From positions 19,573,411 to 19,637,410 of the forward strand of contig NC_067203.1 of assembly GCF_026262505.1 (NCBI RefSeq): DNA of 64,000 nt, read 5' to 3'. Below are positions 47,521 through 57,902 of the stretch, piece after piece. A model generated the notes under the pieces. The model did no database searches and had not been told where the DNA came from. It saw only the letters and a list, made by a program, of their open reading frames with translations. The position numbers were made by a program, and so were the translations under genes. Source of the DNA: Trichomonas vaginalis G3. Taxonomy: Eukaryota > Parabasalia > Trichomonadida > Trichomonadidae. Positions within the stretch are counted from its first letter, which is position 1; every line of letters begins with the position of its first letter.

Positions 47521-50430
47521 AGATGAAAGCACACTGACAGAAAGACAGAAAAGATTATTGAACAGACTTAAACAAACAGGAGATAAACAAGATATAGATG
47601 ACTTCTGGAATGAAATCCTTGGTGAAAAGAAGTTTTATAAGAAGAGAAGCGGTCAGTTCTGGAAGTATCTTTGCACATTACCTATAAATCTTGAACGCTA
47701 CCAAATCTTCAATGAACTGAACAAAAGAACTGCAACACTTATGACAGAAGACAATTGTTTCGTTTATGCTTGCATTCAGGCTGGAGTAAATGAAGAAACT
47801 ATTGACCACATGAGAGAAGTCATTCGTGTTAGAGACTTTCCTCAAAGTAAAGTACAAGAAATTTCTGACGCAACAGGTATAGCATTTAATGTTACCATTG
47901 GTTATTTCAATGACTCAAGACATAATGAAATAAAGAGATATACCAAAAGAATGTAAAACTGTTCGAACTATTGACTTACTTCTTGTTGAAGACCACTACA
48001 TGCTAAATGAAAGATTACCAATGACAACATATTTCATTCGCAACTATATAGAAATCTTGAAGGAGTGTGGTGGAATGAACATTGAGAAACAGATGAAGAT
48101 TTATACAAAGAGAGAGAACAAATATGTAGTTCGTTATGATAGAACAACACCGTTATGGGATGTTATGAAAACATTGTGGGAGTGCAAATATTTCGAACCT
48201 ATTTCTTATGGAGAACTTTTCACATATACGACTGACTTATATAAACAGAACCTTGCACCATTTAAAGATTTGACATATGCTCCAAAGTATTGTGTACAAC
48301 TGAAGAAGAAAGCAGAGTCAAAAGAAGTAAATAAAAATAAGTGCAAGTTCATTCCTGAGCACGTTTTCTTTGCTGACTTTGAGTGTAGTACGGATGGCTT
48401 TCATAAAGCTTTTAACATCTGTTATGACAGTGAAGATGGTTCAGTGAGTGAAAGCATTTGGGGTCAAACTGTGCAACAGAATTTTTGGAACGACTTCCTG
48501 ACAAGAGTTTAATATATTTCCATAACCTCAGTTATGATATAAACTTCATCTTAAGACACATGACAGAAGTGAAAGGAACTCCCATCATTAAAGGTTCACG
48601 AACAATGCAAATAACTGGCTTATTATAAAGGACGGGCAAGTTTATTATAAAGACTCTTACAGTTTTATAAAATAAGAAACTTAAACTATTTCCTGCTATG
48701 TTTAACTTACAAACAGGACCGAAAGAAGTATTTCCATATAACTACTACAGCAGTGTTTTGTTAGCAAATGACAACAGAACTGGTGTCATTTTGAAGCATG
48801 TAAGTTTGTCAAGGATGCAGATACATTCATGAAGAACATAGATTCCATCAAAGGTTGCAGAATAGATGAAAAACCACTTCACTTAGAAAAGTATAGCACA
48901 TTCTATTGCAAACAAGATGTAAGAATTTTAAGAGAAGGTTTTGTAAAGTTCCGCAATGACTTATTGAAGAGTTTGATTTAAACGTTTATGACTACGTTAG
49001 TATTTGTTCTATTGCTAACAAATTATTTGAGAACAGAGTGTACTTCCCGAATGGAAATTTATATGACCTCTCAAATAAACCAAGAGAATTTATTTCACGC
49101 TGTATTCAAGGTGGAAGATGTATGTTGTCAGATAACATTAAACAAAAGAGCGAAAAGAAACTCATTGCTGACTTCGACGCTGTTTCATTATATCCCTCAG
49201 CTATAGCGAGACTTTATATACTTTAGAAGGTATTCCAAAAGTATTGAAGGATGAGATGTTAAGCACAGAGTATCTCATGAGACATTTATTCGATGACGAA
49301 CCAAAAGGAACCATTGGTGAAAAGTTTATGTCAGGCTTCTTTGTTCTCATTAAGATAACAGAGATTGGCATACCCAGACACTTTCCTTTAATAGTTTGTG
49401 ACCCTGAACTAAATCCAGAACTTAACGTTCCCAGAAGTTCAAACACTTGCTGTTTAATGTATGTTGACCATATAACATTACAAGACCTCATAAAATATCA
49501 AGGTGTCAAAGGTGAAGTGTTGCAAGGATACTATTACGATGGAAACAGAGATATGAGAATAAGAGATGAAGTAAAGAAGTTGTTTGAGTTAAGGTTAAAG
49601 TATAAGAAAGAAGAAAACCCCTTACAAGAAATTATAAAACTCATTCTGAACAGCATTTATGGCAAAACTATTCTATCTCCTATTGAGTCAAAAATAACAT
49701 AGTAAATGACAAAGATGCTATAAGATATGCTATAAGAAATTACAACCATATAGTGAAGTTCGAAGGTTTGGATGGTTCAGATAAAACTATTTTCAAGCTA
49801 ACAAAAAGCATTTGCAGACACTTTAACTTCTGTCCACTTGGTGTTAATATTCTATCTATGTCGAAGAGAATAATGTGTGAAGTATTCTGTACTGCTGAAG
49901 ACTTAGGAATGGACATCATTTATAGCGATACCGACAGTATGCATCTCTACAATGAAGATATCCCTCGTTTAGCTGAAGAGTTTGAGAAACGTTATGGAAG
50001 AGTTCTCATTGGTAAAAACCTTGGTCTTTCATAGTGACTTCGCAGAAATAACACCTGGAAAACAAAGTTTAGCATACAAGTCAATATTTTGTGGAAAGAA
50101 GACCTACATAGACTTACTCACTAACGATTTAAATGAAGTTGCATTTCACTGCAGAATGAAAGGCGTGAAGCAAGATGTTATTGCTTTAACCGCTAATGAA
50201 TGTTTCCTGACTCTGTTCAGTGTTTCTATGATGAAGATAAAGGTTTAATGGTTCCGCAAGGAAAATTTGACAAAGACTCTGAGTTCAGTTTAATGAAACT
50301 TTACAAAGCACTTCATGATGGTCAAGAGATTGGATTTGACTTATGTAAGTCTTCTAGTCCTTGCTTTGCTGAAAAGTTTAACTTCTCAATAACGACTAAA
50401 ACAAGCTTTATTCGTAAGTTGAAGTTCTGA
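47521..50430 (+). pseudogene. Protein-primed family B DNA polymerase of Maverick B (broken)
   Basis: Motifs in order: NCFVYACIQAGV (N-terminal region), FADFECSTDGFH (exonuclease I), SYDINFILRHM-type segment (exonuclease II), DFDAVSLYPSAI (motif A), LILNSIYGKTIL (motif B), YSDTDSMHLY (motif C). No HNH-like insert like that of the Maverick A enzyme is visible. It sits directly after the associated protein. Broken in about seven places. The start is uncertain because the first codons run on from the preceding gene. Confidence 0.75.
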
Positions 50431-50476
50431 GGTCATTTATTTTTGTCAGCAGTGAGACCATTCATGATAAAAATAA

Positions 50477-50501
50477 GCCGCTAGCGGCAAGGGCGAAGCC
50501 C
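50477..50501. repeat. GC-rich palindrome and hairpin
   Basis: GCCGCTAGCGGC (50,477-50,488) followed by GGGCGAAGCCC (50,491-50,501) in the short gap between PolB and the minor capsid gene. The second hairpin recurs at 34,639-34,649 and 51,870-51,880. Confidence 0.8.
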
Positions 50502-50511
50502 ATGTGGTCAT

Positions 50512-51369
50512 TTACAATACTGCGATGGTAGAGTTTAAGAGTTGTGCTTCAATGTAGAGACAGTCCTTATGGTCTGGAGGTAAGAACACTGGGCAGTTAT
50601 GGTCATGAGTGGAGAACATGTCTATCCAAAACTCACGATTGAAGCCAGTTAATTTATAGTATTTAGGGTTAGGAAGTGGTGAAGTTCTTGTATGACCAAT
50701 GAACTCATTTTCAACTCCCTTACTTAAGTTTGAATATAATATAGCTTGCTTTCTATCCCAAATGCCAGGTGTTACAATCTTTGAAAATTCATTTTTCCTC
50801 GGAAGCATTGCATCATAATTGAAAACATTCTTGAAATCATCACTTGGTTCAGAGATTTGAAATCTTATACGTAATGGATTTTCTTTCTCTTTAGCGACTT
50901 CATTGAATGGTGAGAATACAATGAATTGACAGTCATGTGTTCCATCTTCATTTTCATTAAATTCATAATGAAAGTCTATAAGTTGTGGCCGACTACCTTC
51001 TTCCTTCAGTTGTGCAAGAAACTCACGTAAAGGCTGTAAAGTTTGTACTTCAATGTTGAACTTTTTCTCGAACATCTCATTAAATGAAATCATACATTGC
51101 AACAATGTTGTATCGTCTTTAAAGTATTTGTATATGTGAATGTTTTGGGCGCTTAAAGACTGTTCGTCATTTTCTATCTCGACTTGAAGTATAAAGTCAA
51201 CCTTTCTGAAAGCACGTGTTATATACATAGATGTTATGCCAATGTACTTCTCTTCATTTATGTTCACAATCCAGTCTGTTGGAAACTTAAACGTTACTCT
51301 GTTCCCCTTTATTTTGACGTCAGGGTTTTCACTACTGAACGCAACAGTTAAAGGTATTTGTCTATACAT
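50512..51369 (-). CDS. Minor capsid candidate of Maverick B
   Basis: 285 residues, open throughout. Starts MYRQIPLTVAF, then FKFPTDWIVNINEEKYIGIT, the Pro-x-x-W/EK pattern shared with 34,775-35,653. The middle is beta-rich and the end carries FSTHDHNCPVFLPPDHKDC, possibly metal-binding. Position near the capsid gene and length fit a vertex or cement protein; unproven. Its leader lies in the 24-bp gap to the next gene. Confidence 0.45.
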   Translation of the reverse strand: MYRQIPLTVAFSSENPDVKIKGNRVTFKFPTDWIVNINEEKYIGITSMYITRAFRKVDFILQVEIENDEQSLSAQNIHIYKYFKDDTTLLQCMISFNEMFEKKFNIEVQTLQPLREFLAQLKEEGSRPQLIDFHYEFNENEDGTHDCQFIVFSPFNEVAKEKENPLRIRFQISEPSDDFKNVFNYDAMLPRKNEFSKIVTPGIWDRKQAILYSNLSKGVENEFIGHTRTSPLPNPKYYKLTGFNREFWIDMFSTHDHNCPVFLPPDHKDCLYIEAQLLNSTIAVL

Positions 51370-51393
51370 TTAATTCGGATAAAAATAAACCAT

Positions 51394-51654
51394 TTACTCT
51401 TTCTTCACTTCAGCTTCTTTAGCTTTTGCTTCAGCTTCTTCTCTAGCTTTTTTCGCCAGTAGTCTTGGGTTCTTTTGTCTTCCAGCAGCTAATGCAGCAA
51501 GTTGTTTTTCACTAAGTTTTCTCTTTGGTCTCTCTGGCTTTTGTTCTTGTTTTTGTTCCTTCAGTTCGGATAAAATTTGCTCGCGAATTTCTTTCTTCAA
51601 TGCTTCAAAATCTATGACCCCTTGGGTCTTGTCCGTAGGGCTTGTCTGAGTCAT
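51394..51654 (-). CDS. Small Lys/Glu/Ala-rich basic protein
   Basis: 86 residues from the ATG at 51,654 (MTQTSPTDKTQGVIDFEAL); the open frame extends a few codons further but overlaps the divergent leader. Residues 35-60 are basic (RPKRKLSEKQLAALAAGRQK) and the end is an Ala/Glu/Lys helix (AREEAEAKAKEAEVKKE). Possible DNA-condensing virion or histone-like protein. Inference from composition. Confidence 0.4.
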   Translation of the reverse strand: MTQTSPTDKTQGVIDFEALKKEIREQILSELKEQKQEQKPERPKRKLSEKQLAALAAGRQKNPRLLAKKAREEAEAKAKEAEVKKE

Positions 51655-51699
51655 TTGACTGCAGATAAAAAACAAAATTAAAACTTTAACCGATGTAAA

Positions 51700-52128
51700 A
51701 TGAGCTTGTCAAAATCAGAGCGAGAGTCTATTATATTAAATGACGCAAGAGGAATACAACATCCTTTCTATTATGTAAGTCAGAGTAAAGATGGTAAAAT
51801 ATACGTAAGAAAAAGAAAGGTTCCATTAGCGAATGCAGAAAGCGACAACATTAAGGTGCATGGCACCGAGGGCGAAGCCCATATAAAACCTTCTGTTCAA
51901 ACTGAGCCACCAAAAGAACCAGAAGAAAAGAAGCCAGATGTTCTTTCAATAACGAACCAAGAGCTTATTGCAAAGTTCGTGAATTTCATTGAAAAACAAA
52001 CCGAGTCAAAGAACCCTGACCCACCAGTGAAAGAAGTTGAGACAAAAGAGAATGTACAGTTCATTGAAAATGTCAAGAAACAACTTCCACCACGAATGCC
52101 AAGAAGAAGAGTGAGAATAATGAAGTAA
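51700..52128 (+). CDS. Virion-associated candidate, related to 54,280-54,516
   Basis: 142 residues. The segment PFYYVSQSKDGKIYVRKRKV resembles GFYIHTMKDGRVQFRKIKQP of the gene at 54,280. A Pro/Glu-rich linker and a basic end (PPRMPRRRVRIMK) follow. Two GC-rich hairpins (51,855-51,880) form an in-frame insert coding VHGTEGEAH. Directly before the capsid gene. Function unknown. Confidence 0.4.
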   Translation: MSLSKSERESIILNDARGIQHPFYYVSQSKDGKIYVRKRKVPLANAESDNIKVHGTEGEAHIKPSVQTEPPKEPEEKKPDVLSITNQELIAKFVNFIEKQTESKNPDPPVKEVETKENVQFIENVKKQLPPRMPRRRVRIMK

Positions 52129-52155
52129 ATATATATTTTTATCCGAATCAAAGAC

Positions 52156-53730
52156 ATGCAGAACGAACAGTTAAACGAATTTACTCCAGCAGAGCATATT
52201 CATCAGATTCGCTCATATTTCGATATCATAGACAATGCAGTTCAAATTGGTGACACTAATAGAAAATATTCTGACGCAAAGATTCCATCACAACCTGGAA
52301 CTGCTAAAGATAACACATGGGTAACATTCAATCTCTCACCTCCTGGTGAAAATATGTTGGACCTTTACAATACATTCATTACGTATAAAATGGAAGGTCA
52401 ATTTATTGTAGATAAAGAAATTGGTTCAGGTTCCAATAAAACAAACCCACCAGGATTTTGGATTGGTTTCGATGACGCTTTCTATGCAGTTGCTGGATAT
52501 CAAATCCTTGCAAATGGTCGTATCGTATATTCTCAAGACAACGCAAGAGAAGAAGCATATATAACTTCAAACTCACAAACTACCGAACAAATAAAGAAAG
52601 TAGATGTTTTCTCAAAGACTCGACATGAAGATGTATGGAGTCATTCGGGAACATGCAGAACAGGACAAATTGTTAGTGGTCCAATTACAGCAGGAAAATC
52701 ATTTGATTTTAAGCTTCGTTTAAGAATTCCTGTTAGAAAGTTTTTACCATTAGAAGCTATAAGATTTATTCCTGCATTTGCTGGTAACATTCAGCTTAAA
52801 GTAAAGTTCAGTAGCGACGCCTTACAATGCACATCTATATCTGTAAATGATATCATTGCTTTCAATCCAACTCTTAAAGTTGCATTTGCTTCAGATTCAA
52901 ATCCACCGACAAATAAATTTGTTCCATGGAATGAACCATTCACTATGATAACGAAGGCAGTAGAAGCTAGTGGAACAGTTACTATTACAACTGTAACCCA
53001 GCAACTATTTCGAATAAAGATGGATTTTAATGAATGTTTCATTCATCCAAAGTCATTCTCTTTAGACCCTAACATTTATACAGAACTTGTAGAACATTAT
53101 ACAAACGAGGCTTTATGTTTTCCTGTTAAAGTTATGGATTGGATTCCTATGGACGGTTCATTCTCAAAGAATACAGATAGTTCAAGTGCAACATTTACAG
53201 CAGCTTATACGCCTATTAATGTTAAAAGTATTTGGGCACTATTTAGAAAGAAAGACAACTATTATGTTAATTTTGAGAACCCTAAGTTTAAATATCTTCA
53301 GCTTTCCATGGGAGCTTATGGAAATATGCCTGCAGAACCTGAAAAATCATATGGACCTGTATTTTATGAAATGGTTGCGAACGCCTGCAATACAAACAAT
53401 GATATGATAGGATTTAATGAAGATGTTATGAGGTCATTGGTGGATGATGGTAGTGTGGAACATAAATGGGATAGCTATGACAACACACATTTCTTATGTG
53501 GTTTTCCAACAGAAGTGGACTTTTGCTTCCAGCAAGGTCAAACATCTACTGCTCCAATAACATACAAATTGTCTGTTAAAGGACCTATTGAACTAGCAAC
53601 TGAAAACGTACCAAAGCCACTTATTGGATTTATGAGGGATTGTTGCTTTGCCATACAAGTAAGACAGTCAGGCATACCAATAATAAGATTAGATGACTAT
53701 AACTTAGCAGCTGACGACAGTGAGGAATAA
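52156..53730 (+). CDS. Major capsid protein of Maverick B
   Basis: 524 residues, open throughout. Beta-rich with a helical N-terminus (EFTPAEHIHQIRSYFDIID), a GPITAGKSFDFKLRLRIPV segment and an FIPAFAGNIQLKVKF strand that pairs with the SFGEIILKYYV region of the Maverick A capsid (57,903-59,543). Overall length fits the double jelly-roll capsids of Polintons (500-600 residues). It is followed by a membrane protein and preceded by a basic protein. The jelly-roll claim is inference. Confidence 0.6.
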   Translation: MQNEQLNEFTPAEHIHQIRSYFDIIDNAVQIGDTNRKYSDAKIPSQPGTAKDNTWVTFNLSPPGENMLDLYNTFITYKMEGQFIVDKEIGSGSNKTNPPGFWIGFDDAFYAVAGYQILANGRIVYSQDNAREEAYITSNSQTTEQIKKVDVFSKTRHEDVWSHSGTCRTGQIVSGPITAGKSFDFKLRLRIPVRKFLPLEAIRFIPAFAGNIQLKVKFSSDALQCTSISVNDIIAFNPTLKVAFASDSNPPTNKFVPWNEPFTMITKAVEASGTVTITTVTQQLFRIKMDFNECFIHPKSFSLDPNIYTELVEHYTNEALCFPVKVMDWIPMDGSFSKNTDSSSATFTAAYTPINVKSIWALFRKKDNYYVNFENPKFKYLQLSMGAYGNMPAEPEKSYGPVFYEMVANACNTNNDMIGFNEDVMRSLVDDGSVEHKWDSYDNTHFLCGFPTEVDFCFQQGQTSTAPITYKLSVKGPIELATENVPKPLIGFMRDCCFAIQVRQSGIPIIRLDDYNLAADDSEE

Positions 53731-53760
53731 AGGATGAACGTTTATTTTTAAAGCTTATAA

Positions 53761-54231
53761 ATGAGTTCTTCATCAAGCTCTCGTGAACCTTCACCATCTA
53801 TGAAACAAACTTTACCAAACGATTATGGAGCACCTATTGAATATTTCTTACGAGCTGCACAATGGCAAAGAGCAGTTTCACCAAGGTTAGGTGTTCCACC
53901 AGCTCCTGTCAAAAATAGCATTTGGTCAAGTCCCTATATAAGATATGGTCTCCCACTAGGTTTGCTAGCTACAGCAGGAGCAGTAATGATGTTGAAAAGA
54001 AATAAAGCAAATGTTGTAAATAATACTGAAGTAGCTGAAGTTAAACAAACTCCGACACCTTCGCCAAAACCAACGTCAAAACCAATGCCTTCACAAACAA
54101 CACCTTCAATGACTCCTGAACCTATGGAAGTACAAACTCCTGTTCAAAAGTCAACTCCTAAACCGACTCCAACATTTAAACCAGAACCTACTCCTCAAAT
54201 AAATCGTAAAACTCCTGCGTTTCCTTACTGA
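53761..54231 (+). CDS. Membrane protein with Pro/Thr-rich tail
   Basis: 156 residues. The N-terminus is Ser-rich; a hydrophobic segment RYGLPLGLLATAGAVMMLKR lies near residues 62-81; the C-terminal half is Pro/Thr-rich (TPTPSPKPTSKPMPSQTTP). One membrane pass with an unstructured stalk. In adenovirus-like and polinton-like viruses such proteins sit at virion vertices or in a membrane; here that is inference. Start after TTTATTTTTAAAGCTTATAA. Confidence 0.5.
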   Translation: MSSSSSSREPSPSMKQTLPNDYGAPIEYFLRAAQWQRAVSPRLGVPPAPVKNSIWSSPYIRYGLPLGLLATAGAVMMLKRNKANVVNNTEVAEVKQTPTPSPKPTSKPMPSQTTPSMTPEPMEVQTPVQKSTPKPTPTFKPEPTPQINRKTPAFPY

Positions 54232-54279
54232 AAAAATAACGTTATTTTTATTTAATATTAAAATTTTTATTTGATTGAA

Positions 54280-54516
54280 ATGACAAATAAAGTCACTGAA
54301 GCAATGAAACAAAAGTTCTTGGTAGAATACATTAAATCAGGAACTATTCCAGAAGGTTTTTACATTCATACTATGAAGGATGGTAGAGTTCAGTTTAGAA
54401 AGATAAAGCAACCATTAGATAAAGAAGGAATTTTGAGAAAGATTAAACTTCATGAGGACAACATTGCTAAACTTAGGAAGAAGTTAGAAGAGTTGGAGAA
54501 AGGAAGAGAGTTATAA
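54280..54516 (+). CDS. Small coiled-coil protein related to 51,700-52,128
   Basis: 78 residues from the ATG at 54,280 (an upstream TTG would add three). PEGFYIHTMKDGRVQFRK is the shared beta hairpin; the end is a coiled coil (KLHEDNIAKLRKKLEELEK). Function unknown. Confidence 0.45.
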   Translation: MTNKVTEAMKQKFLVEYIKSGTIPEGFYIHTMKDGRVQFRKIKQPLDKEGILRKIKLHEDNIAKLRKKLEELEKGREL

Positions 54517-55213
54517 AGCAATGAATTCAACAGGGTAGAAAAGAGGTTAGAAATCGGGTTAGATCTAACCTTCTACCCTAAATTTATTTTTGTGCTATGT
54601 TTTCATACGTGTGAGGGTGGTGATATCATTAGCTTTTAAGTTTATTTTTTAAAATTATTTTTTATTTTAATTTTATATAAATGACGAAAACTATTGAGAT
54701 AACAAACTACAACGGTCATGAGTTCAAGAATTTGTTCTTCGTTCCTCGTGAAAATACATTCTATCAGATACGAGGGAGAAAGGGTAAAGTTAGTTTGAGC
54801 GTTTATGAAGGAATGAAGAATGGAAAGTTTATACAAGCATACGATACAAACGGTAAACGTGTTTCATTAGCTTTGTCAAAACTTACTAACATTTATTTTG
54901 ACAGTGACTTTGACTCTGACGATTGGAGCGACAGCAGCGATACTGAAGAATATGAACTATTGTGTGAAGCACAGCAATGGGAAGAGTTGCAATACTTTTG
55001 TAAGTGAGAACGTTTATTTTTTACATTAGTGAAGTTGTTTGTGAAAACGTTAGTGAGGTGAAGTGGTTGGCGGCTTTGTAAATATTTAAGGTTAAGTTAG
55101 TGTTGTCGTTTGTGTTGTAAAATATACGTTAACGGTTTCGTAAAGTGTCAAATTCACATATAATGGGTACGGTGGAACGCAGTGCCTCCGTACACATGAT
55201 ATGTATACTAACT
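54512..55213. repeat. Right inverted terminal region of Maverick B
   Basis: Reverse complement of parts of 33,030-34,027. The outer 55,007-55,213 is the best conserved; the inner part contains GTTAGATCTAAC (54,558-54,569) instead of the tandem repeats. The tip reads ...TACTAACT. Confidence 0.8.
54681..55007 (+). CDS. Terminal-repeat gene, paralogue of 33,222-33,506
   Basis: 108 residues, HEFKNLFFVPRENTFYQI aligned with the gene at the other end, then an acidic run (FDSDFDSDDWSDSSDTEEYE) and a short C-terminal extension. Outward-facing, start after TTTTATATAAATG, open. The two copies have diverged far more than the non-coding tip, which suggests separate roles or relaxed constraint. Confidence 0.6.
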   Translation: MTKTIEITNYNGHEFKNLFFVPRENTFYQIRGRKGKVSLSVYEGMKNGKFIQAYDTNGKRVSLALSKLTNIYFDSDFDSDDWSDSSDTEEYELLCEAQQWEELQYFCK

Positions 55214-55406
55214 TAAATATCCCGATGGAAAAAAGATTGAAGTTAAAGATAAAACTGATACTATAACAAAAACAATTACAATGACCGATCCGGATAGTGG
55301 GGAACAAAAAGAAATAAAACAAACGATAGAAACTGGTGAAAGGTCAATTATTATTGATTATGATTCAAAGGATTATTATTCGATAATGTTAATGCTTGAA
55401 TATTAA
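55214..55406 (+). pseudogene. End of the gene homologous to 2959-3438
   Basis: Codes for the last 60 or so residues (KADTITKTITMTDPDSGEQK and on), identical to the left copy. The 5' part is absent because Maverick B ends here. Confidence 0.75.
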
Positions 55407-56075
55407 ATAGCCTTAACAAAGAATTTTTCAAGTGATATTTTATATTCATCAACTATTTTATTATAAATATCATTATATGTTAAATGAAGTTCAGTTGTTG
55501 TTCCGTTCTTTGATATCTTAATTGTGCTAATATCCTTTATAGGATTTATTTTTGCAACTGTTCCGCAGCATGAAACCTCATCATCTATGAAAAATTGAAT
55601 CTTAACGTCTGAATCTTGAACATCACAAAGAATGGCGATAATGTGAATTAATGATTCATAAGGTAAAATAATTAAACCGGGTTGATCAATTAAATTTATT
55701 ATTGAATCATAATTATTAATTATTATATCACGGTAAATTTTCATTAATTCAGAATTAATGTCTATTTTATATGGGTTCTCGATGTTTGATGAAAGAGGTG
55801 GGGGGTATGTTGGATAAGTGGGAATTTCAACAGGTTCTTTACCGGGTTCAGATAAAATGATTGGGTCTCCATTCTCATGGTTTTTCTTCATTCTCCTCAT
55901 TCTTCGGTAAGTCACGAGTTAATAAATTTGGTTGAGTTGCTGACCTTGTTAATTCGGGGCTAACATTAACTTTAACATTTTGAATAATTCGTGATTTATC
56001 ATCATTTACGTTATAACCAACCGTAATCTCTGCTTTTGCGTTAGTGTTCTTTTGACTAGTGAAACGTCTTCTCAT
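55403..56075 (-). pseudogene. DEx-CCG protein, second copy (broken)
   Basis: Same protein as 2294-2962 with few differences: basic start MRRRFTSQ, proline-rich linker, DDEVSCCG. Broken (about one break). Stop shared through TTAA with the previous entry. Confidence 0.7.
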
Positions 56076-56108
56076 TTATAATCGAATAAAAAAAATATAT
56101 TTAAACTT

Positions 56109-57007
56109 TTATTTTGCTGGAACTTTTGAATCTATTATTCCTGTATTTGTTCATGAAGTTGATTTTTAGCATTTTCATCGAAATTAATAGACCGAATATA
56201 TTCATTAATTGCATTCTTATAATCATCTGATTTCTCAAATTTTCTTTTATCTGATTCCTTAACTAAATCATAAGTTAAACCTCGTTGCTGATATAATGGT
56301 TTTTAATTAAATCTTTGAATGCTTGAGATAAAGCACCTGATGGCAATTCTTGCTACTATAATTGGTTGGAATTGCTGTTTAAGTTCATCTTTAACATTTG
56401 CGAAAACTGGATCGAATAAAGCAACTTTAAAGAATTTCTTAGCTGAAATTTCAGGTCTAATATTTGCATATTGACCATCAAACTGGTTAGAATATCGTGG
56501 TAATCATCCAGTCCTCTTCAATAGCATTTAATTCTTCATTGAAATAAGAATATGGATTACGACGGTATGAATTAATTGGACCATTTTCACCTTCTCCAAT
56601 GTATTGTTTAACAGCTTTTCCATTTTCATCAAATTGCATAGGATAAACGTTCATTATATATTTTACGTTTAGGATAATCAGATATAGTTAATTTATAACC
56701 ATTTATGACTTTAACATTACCTTGACCATCAGTAACGAAAACTTCATTTATACCATCAGGTTTTCCATTTGGACCCGTAATGTCTGCTTCGTGTGCTTCC
56801 CAATTTGGACCATGACGTTTTGGCATATGCTTGAGCTTCTGGTAATGTTAAAACGTTTCTCATTTGTTTAACATCTTTTTGAAGACCAGCAACAATATGA
56901 ACTAATTCTTTCATTCCATCAGGAACTTTCATAGTTCTATTATATGTACCCTTTTTGTTTGTCCCTTGTTTTAATGGAACCTGTAGAAGATTTGCTATTT
57001 CTGTCAT
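56109..57007 (-). pseudogene. Unknown Maverick A protein, second copy (broken)
   Basis: Copy of 1364-2261; the start [15 protein letters not shown] at 57,007 confirms the start of the left copy. Broken (several breaks). Confidence 0.65.
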
Positions 57008-57047
57008 GTTTAATTATAAATAAAAAATAAAAATTAATTATAAAAAG

Positions 57048-57878
57048 TTAATCAAATTTAACACTTCCTTTATTTAAATCAACTATTATTTTTTCCATGT
57101 TCACCTAATTGCTGATATTGTGTGTAAAGTTCATTAATGCTCATTGGTAAATTCACTTGATAAAGCATAACGTTCAACTGTTGACGACTAAACCCACTGA
57201 AAATGAAAAAGTGTTGATAGATTTGATTTAATGTTTGTGCTTAATGCTTTGAAGTATTGAACAGCCATGAAGAATGAACACTGAATGTGTCGACATTGAG
57301 TTAATAACTGATTAAAATATGATTTCTCATTTGTTATTAGTTTTGATTTCACTGCATCATCTAGAAAAATGAGTGAATGCAAAAATTCTCTATCAAAATT
57401 TGAAATAGAAAGTGTTTCAAATAATTCATCCCGTTGTTTATCAATAATTTTATCCTCTAATCCTTGCTTCTTGATTGTATTATATAATTTTTATACATTA
57501 AAAAGTTTTTTAAATAATCTTCTGCTTCTTCTTGTGATAAATAAATAATTGGGAATTTTGATTAAATGCTTTAAAGATTCAAATGTATCATCTGAAGGTG
57601 AACCTGAACGGTTGATATAAATTAACACAAGTGAATGGGGGGAGGTGTTAGCAATAATGATAATTTTGTTTTAATATCGTTAATGTTTTACCTTTATTTT
57701 GTTTACCAATTGCTGCAGTGATTGAATTTAAGTAACATTCAGAATATGGAATTTTCATTAATTTTTCCTTAGATAGAGCATTTCTATTATCACTCAATGC
57801 TTCATTAATCATATCATCTACGTATGTATTATATACTCCCGCTAATTCTTCATAAGGGGTGGATGAATTTAAATCCAT
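57048..57878 (-). pseudogene. Packaging ATPase, second copy (broken)
   Basis: Copy of 497-1323, same start (MDLNSSTPYEELAGV) and same Walker B-like LIFLDD strand. Broken (several breaks). Confidence 0.65.
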
Positions 57879-57902
57879 TTAATCAAAAATAAATTTATAA
57901 TT

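Larger units (their letters stand above)
33030..55213 (+). mobile_element. Maverick/Polinton, family B, full length with many breaks
   Basis: About 22.2 kb between matching inverted ends that read AGTTAGTA inward, consistent with Polinton ends. Contents: terminal paralogous genes, virion-type genes, packaging ATPase, fibre, integrase, a regulatory/KilA-N block, PolB, minor capsid, major capsid and a membrane protein. Layout is complete, but many genes are broken (of the order of fifteen to twenty breaks). The terminal repeats match at about 90% in the outer 170 bp, so the insertion is older than that of family A. No matching target-site duplication: the left flank is a transposase gene, the right flank is Maverick A. 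Confidence 0.9.
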
